Source: Bedellia somnulentella
Taxonomy: Eukaryota; Arthropoda; Insecta; Lepidoptera; Bedelliidae
Direction of reading: 5' to 3'
DNA: 64,000 nucleotides
NCBI GenBank assembly: GCA_963576735.1
Contig: OY755198.1
Span: 3,844,001 to 3,908,000 of the forward strand
The translations under genes were made by a program, and so were the position numbers. Of this stretch, positions 63,383-64,000 are shown piece after piece; position 1 is the first letter of the stretch; each line of letters begins with the position of its first letter. Below the pieces are notes generated by a model. It was not told the DNA's origin and searched no databases. It worked only from the letters and a program-made list of their open reading frames with translations.

Positions 63383-63726
63383 ACATAAAACGTTACATAA
63401 ACGTTCACATCGTTTATCCCCGAAGGGGTTGTTAGAGGTACCAATACTTCTGAAGTCACACATCACGTTTTGCTTAGACAGTGTACTCACGTGATAGGGG
63501 GCAGGCCTATCGCCGTTTTGTACGAATACACTGTCACATGACTAAGTACAACTCAGCCATGTGGGTTTCCTCACGATGTTTTCCCTCACCGTTAACAACC
63601 ATGATAAATTAACCACACATATGACTTTAGAAAAGACAAATTGGTGTAGGCCCGACCCAGGATTGGAACTCACGCCCTTCTGTTTTCGGGCGGGTGTTCT
63701 ACCCACTGGACTATCATGTCGCTATA
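63383..63726 (-). mobile_element. S1 tRNA-derived SINE, near full length
   Basis: AAATATAAA at 63374-63382 and 63727-63735 is the target duplication. Same head subfamily as 48012 (GCCCGAAAACAGAAGGGC-type); a ~30 bp deletion in the CATCTAGTGTCCAGAG part. Confidence 0.86.
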
Positions 63727-63923
63727 AAATATAAACCAGTATTTACATATTCAGTAATATATACAAACTCTTTGGTGCCGTTTCTTTTTAAATGACAACC
63801 TATTGATTTTTTCGCTGACCTAAATATGCTAAGGTGAGCCTAGCGTTATGGAACAAAAGAGCTGTATGTAGAGCGCAGTGTATAGGTTTTTGCAAACGTG
63901 TTCTATATTTATTATGATACAAC

Positions 63924-64000
63924 AACCGTGATAGCTCAGTGGGTAGAACACCGCTTACCATGCAGACGATAAGGGTTCAAATCCCGAGTCTTTTAGAAAG
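63924..64000 (+). mobile_element. S1 SINE head, cut by window end
   Basis: AACCGTGATAGCTCAGTGGG and GGTTCAAATCCCGAGTC; the ~20 bases after the head are deleted before TTTTAGAAAG. Confidence 0.7.

Noticed and set aside
1..64000. CRISPR array or bacterial operons
   Set aside because: Repeats are interspersed in both orientations with target duplications, not regularly spaced; all features are eukaryotic.

Overview
The window looks like lepidopteran (moth or butterfly) nuclear DNA: AT-rich, eukaryotic, with almost no long reading frames and dense transposable-element remains. Pointers to Lepidoptera are RTE-type LINE ends, tRNA-derived SINEs carrying a core around GTGAGGGAAAACATCGTGAG, insect-type Helitron ends (TC...CTAG followed by T), a DD34D mariner and many (ATGT)n-tailed repeats. 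Most of the 64 kb is probably intron or intergenic sequence.

Host gene content is slight. Two segments look like real coding exons on the + strand: 18605-18820 (72 codons from an ATG in good context to a CAG|GT donor, proline- and arginine-rich) and 40903-40987 (28 codons plus one base between a pyrimidine-rich acceptor and an AAAG|GT donor). The first ends in phase 0 and the second starts in phase 0, so they could be successive exons of one gene separated by a 22 kb intron full of repeats. I cannot name the gene. Several unique, CpG-richer islands (about 17.8, 39.9, 46.0, 50.9, 56.5 and 59.8 kb) look like promoters or first exons; that at 56.5 kb carries two RFX-type X-boxes.

Repeat families, with the names used below. 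R245: a ~245 bp unit starting GTGTAGTGTCGGCTTAG, with core GTAAGAGGCGACTA and ending GCCGTGAGTATATGTATG plus (ATGT)n; about 75 copies or fragments, in at least three subfamilies: A (ACGGTATTGGGG core), B (GGGTGTCG core, CAACGATACTT) and C (GGGTGATCG core, AAAACATTTATTATT). RTE-L: an RTE-clade LINE present only as 3' fragments, whose ORF2 stop codon lies about 20 bases from its end. S1: a ~365 bp tRNA-derived SINE. S2: a ~235 bp tRNA-derived SINE whose 3' end carries AACTTGATCTGTGTATA. tIR: a 72 nt tRNA cloverleaf inside 22 bp inverted repeats. M1, M2, M3: short elements with terminal inverted repeats. Two long fold-back elements (16116-16367 and 55339-55476), six Helitron pieces and one decayed mariner (4070-5373) complete the set.

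Layout: 0-7 kb, a protein fragment, LINE ends, a SINE split by a LINE, and the mariner; 7-17 kb, R245, RTE-L, tIR and a fold-back element nested in M2; 17.8-18.8 kb, probable promoter and first coding exon; 19-40 kb, the densest R245/RTE-L/Helitron field, including a rearranged palindrome at 28.7-29.2 kb; 40.9 kb, the second exon; 41-64 kb, repeats alternating with unique islands.

The most interesting signals: (1) three otherwise unrelated families (RTE-L, R245, S1) end in the same short hairpin-plus-GCGTGA module, as expected if one RTE reverse transcriptase moves them all; (2) three R245 insertions are flanked by direct repeats of about 70-106 bp, against 7-15 bp at other copies; (3) the tRNA-in-inverted-repeats element and its rearranged copies.
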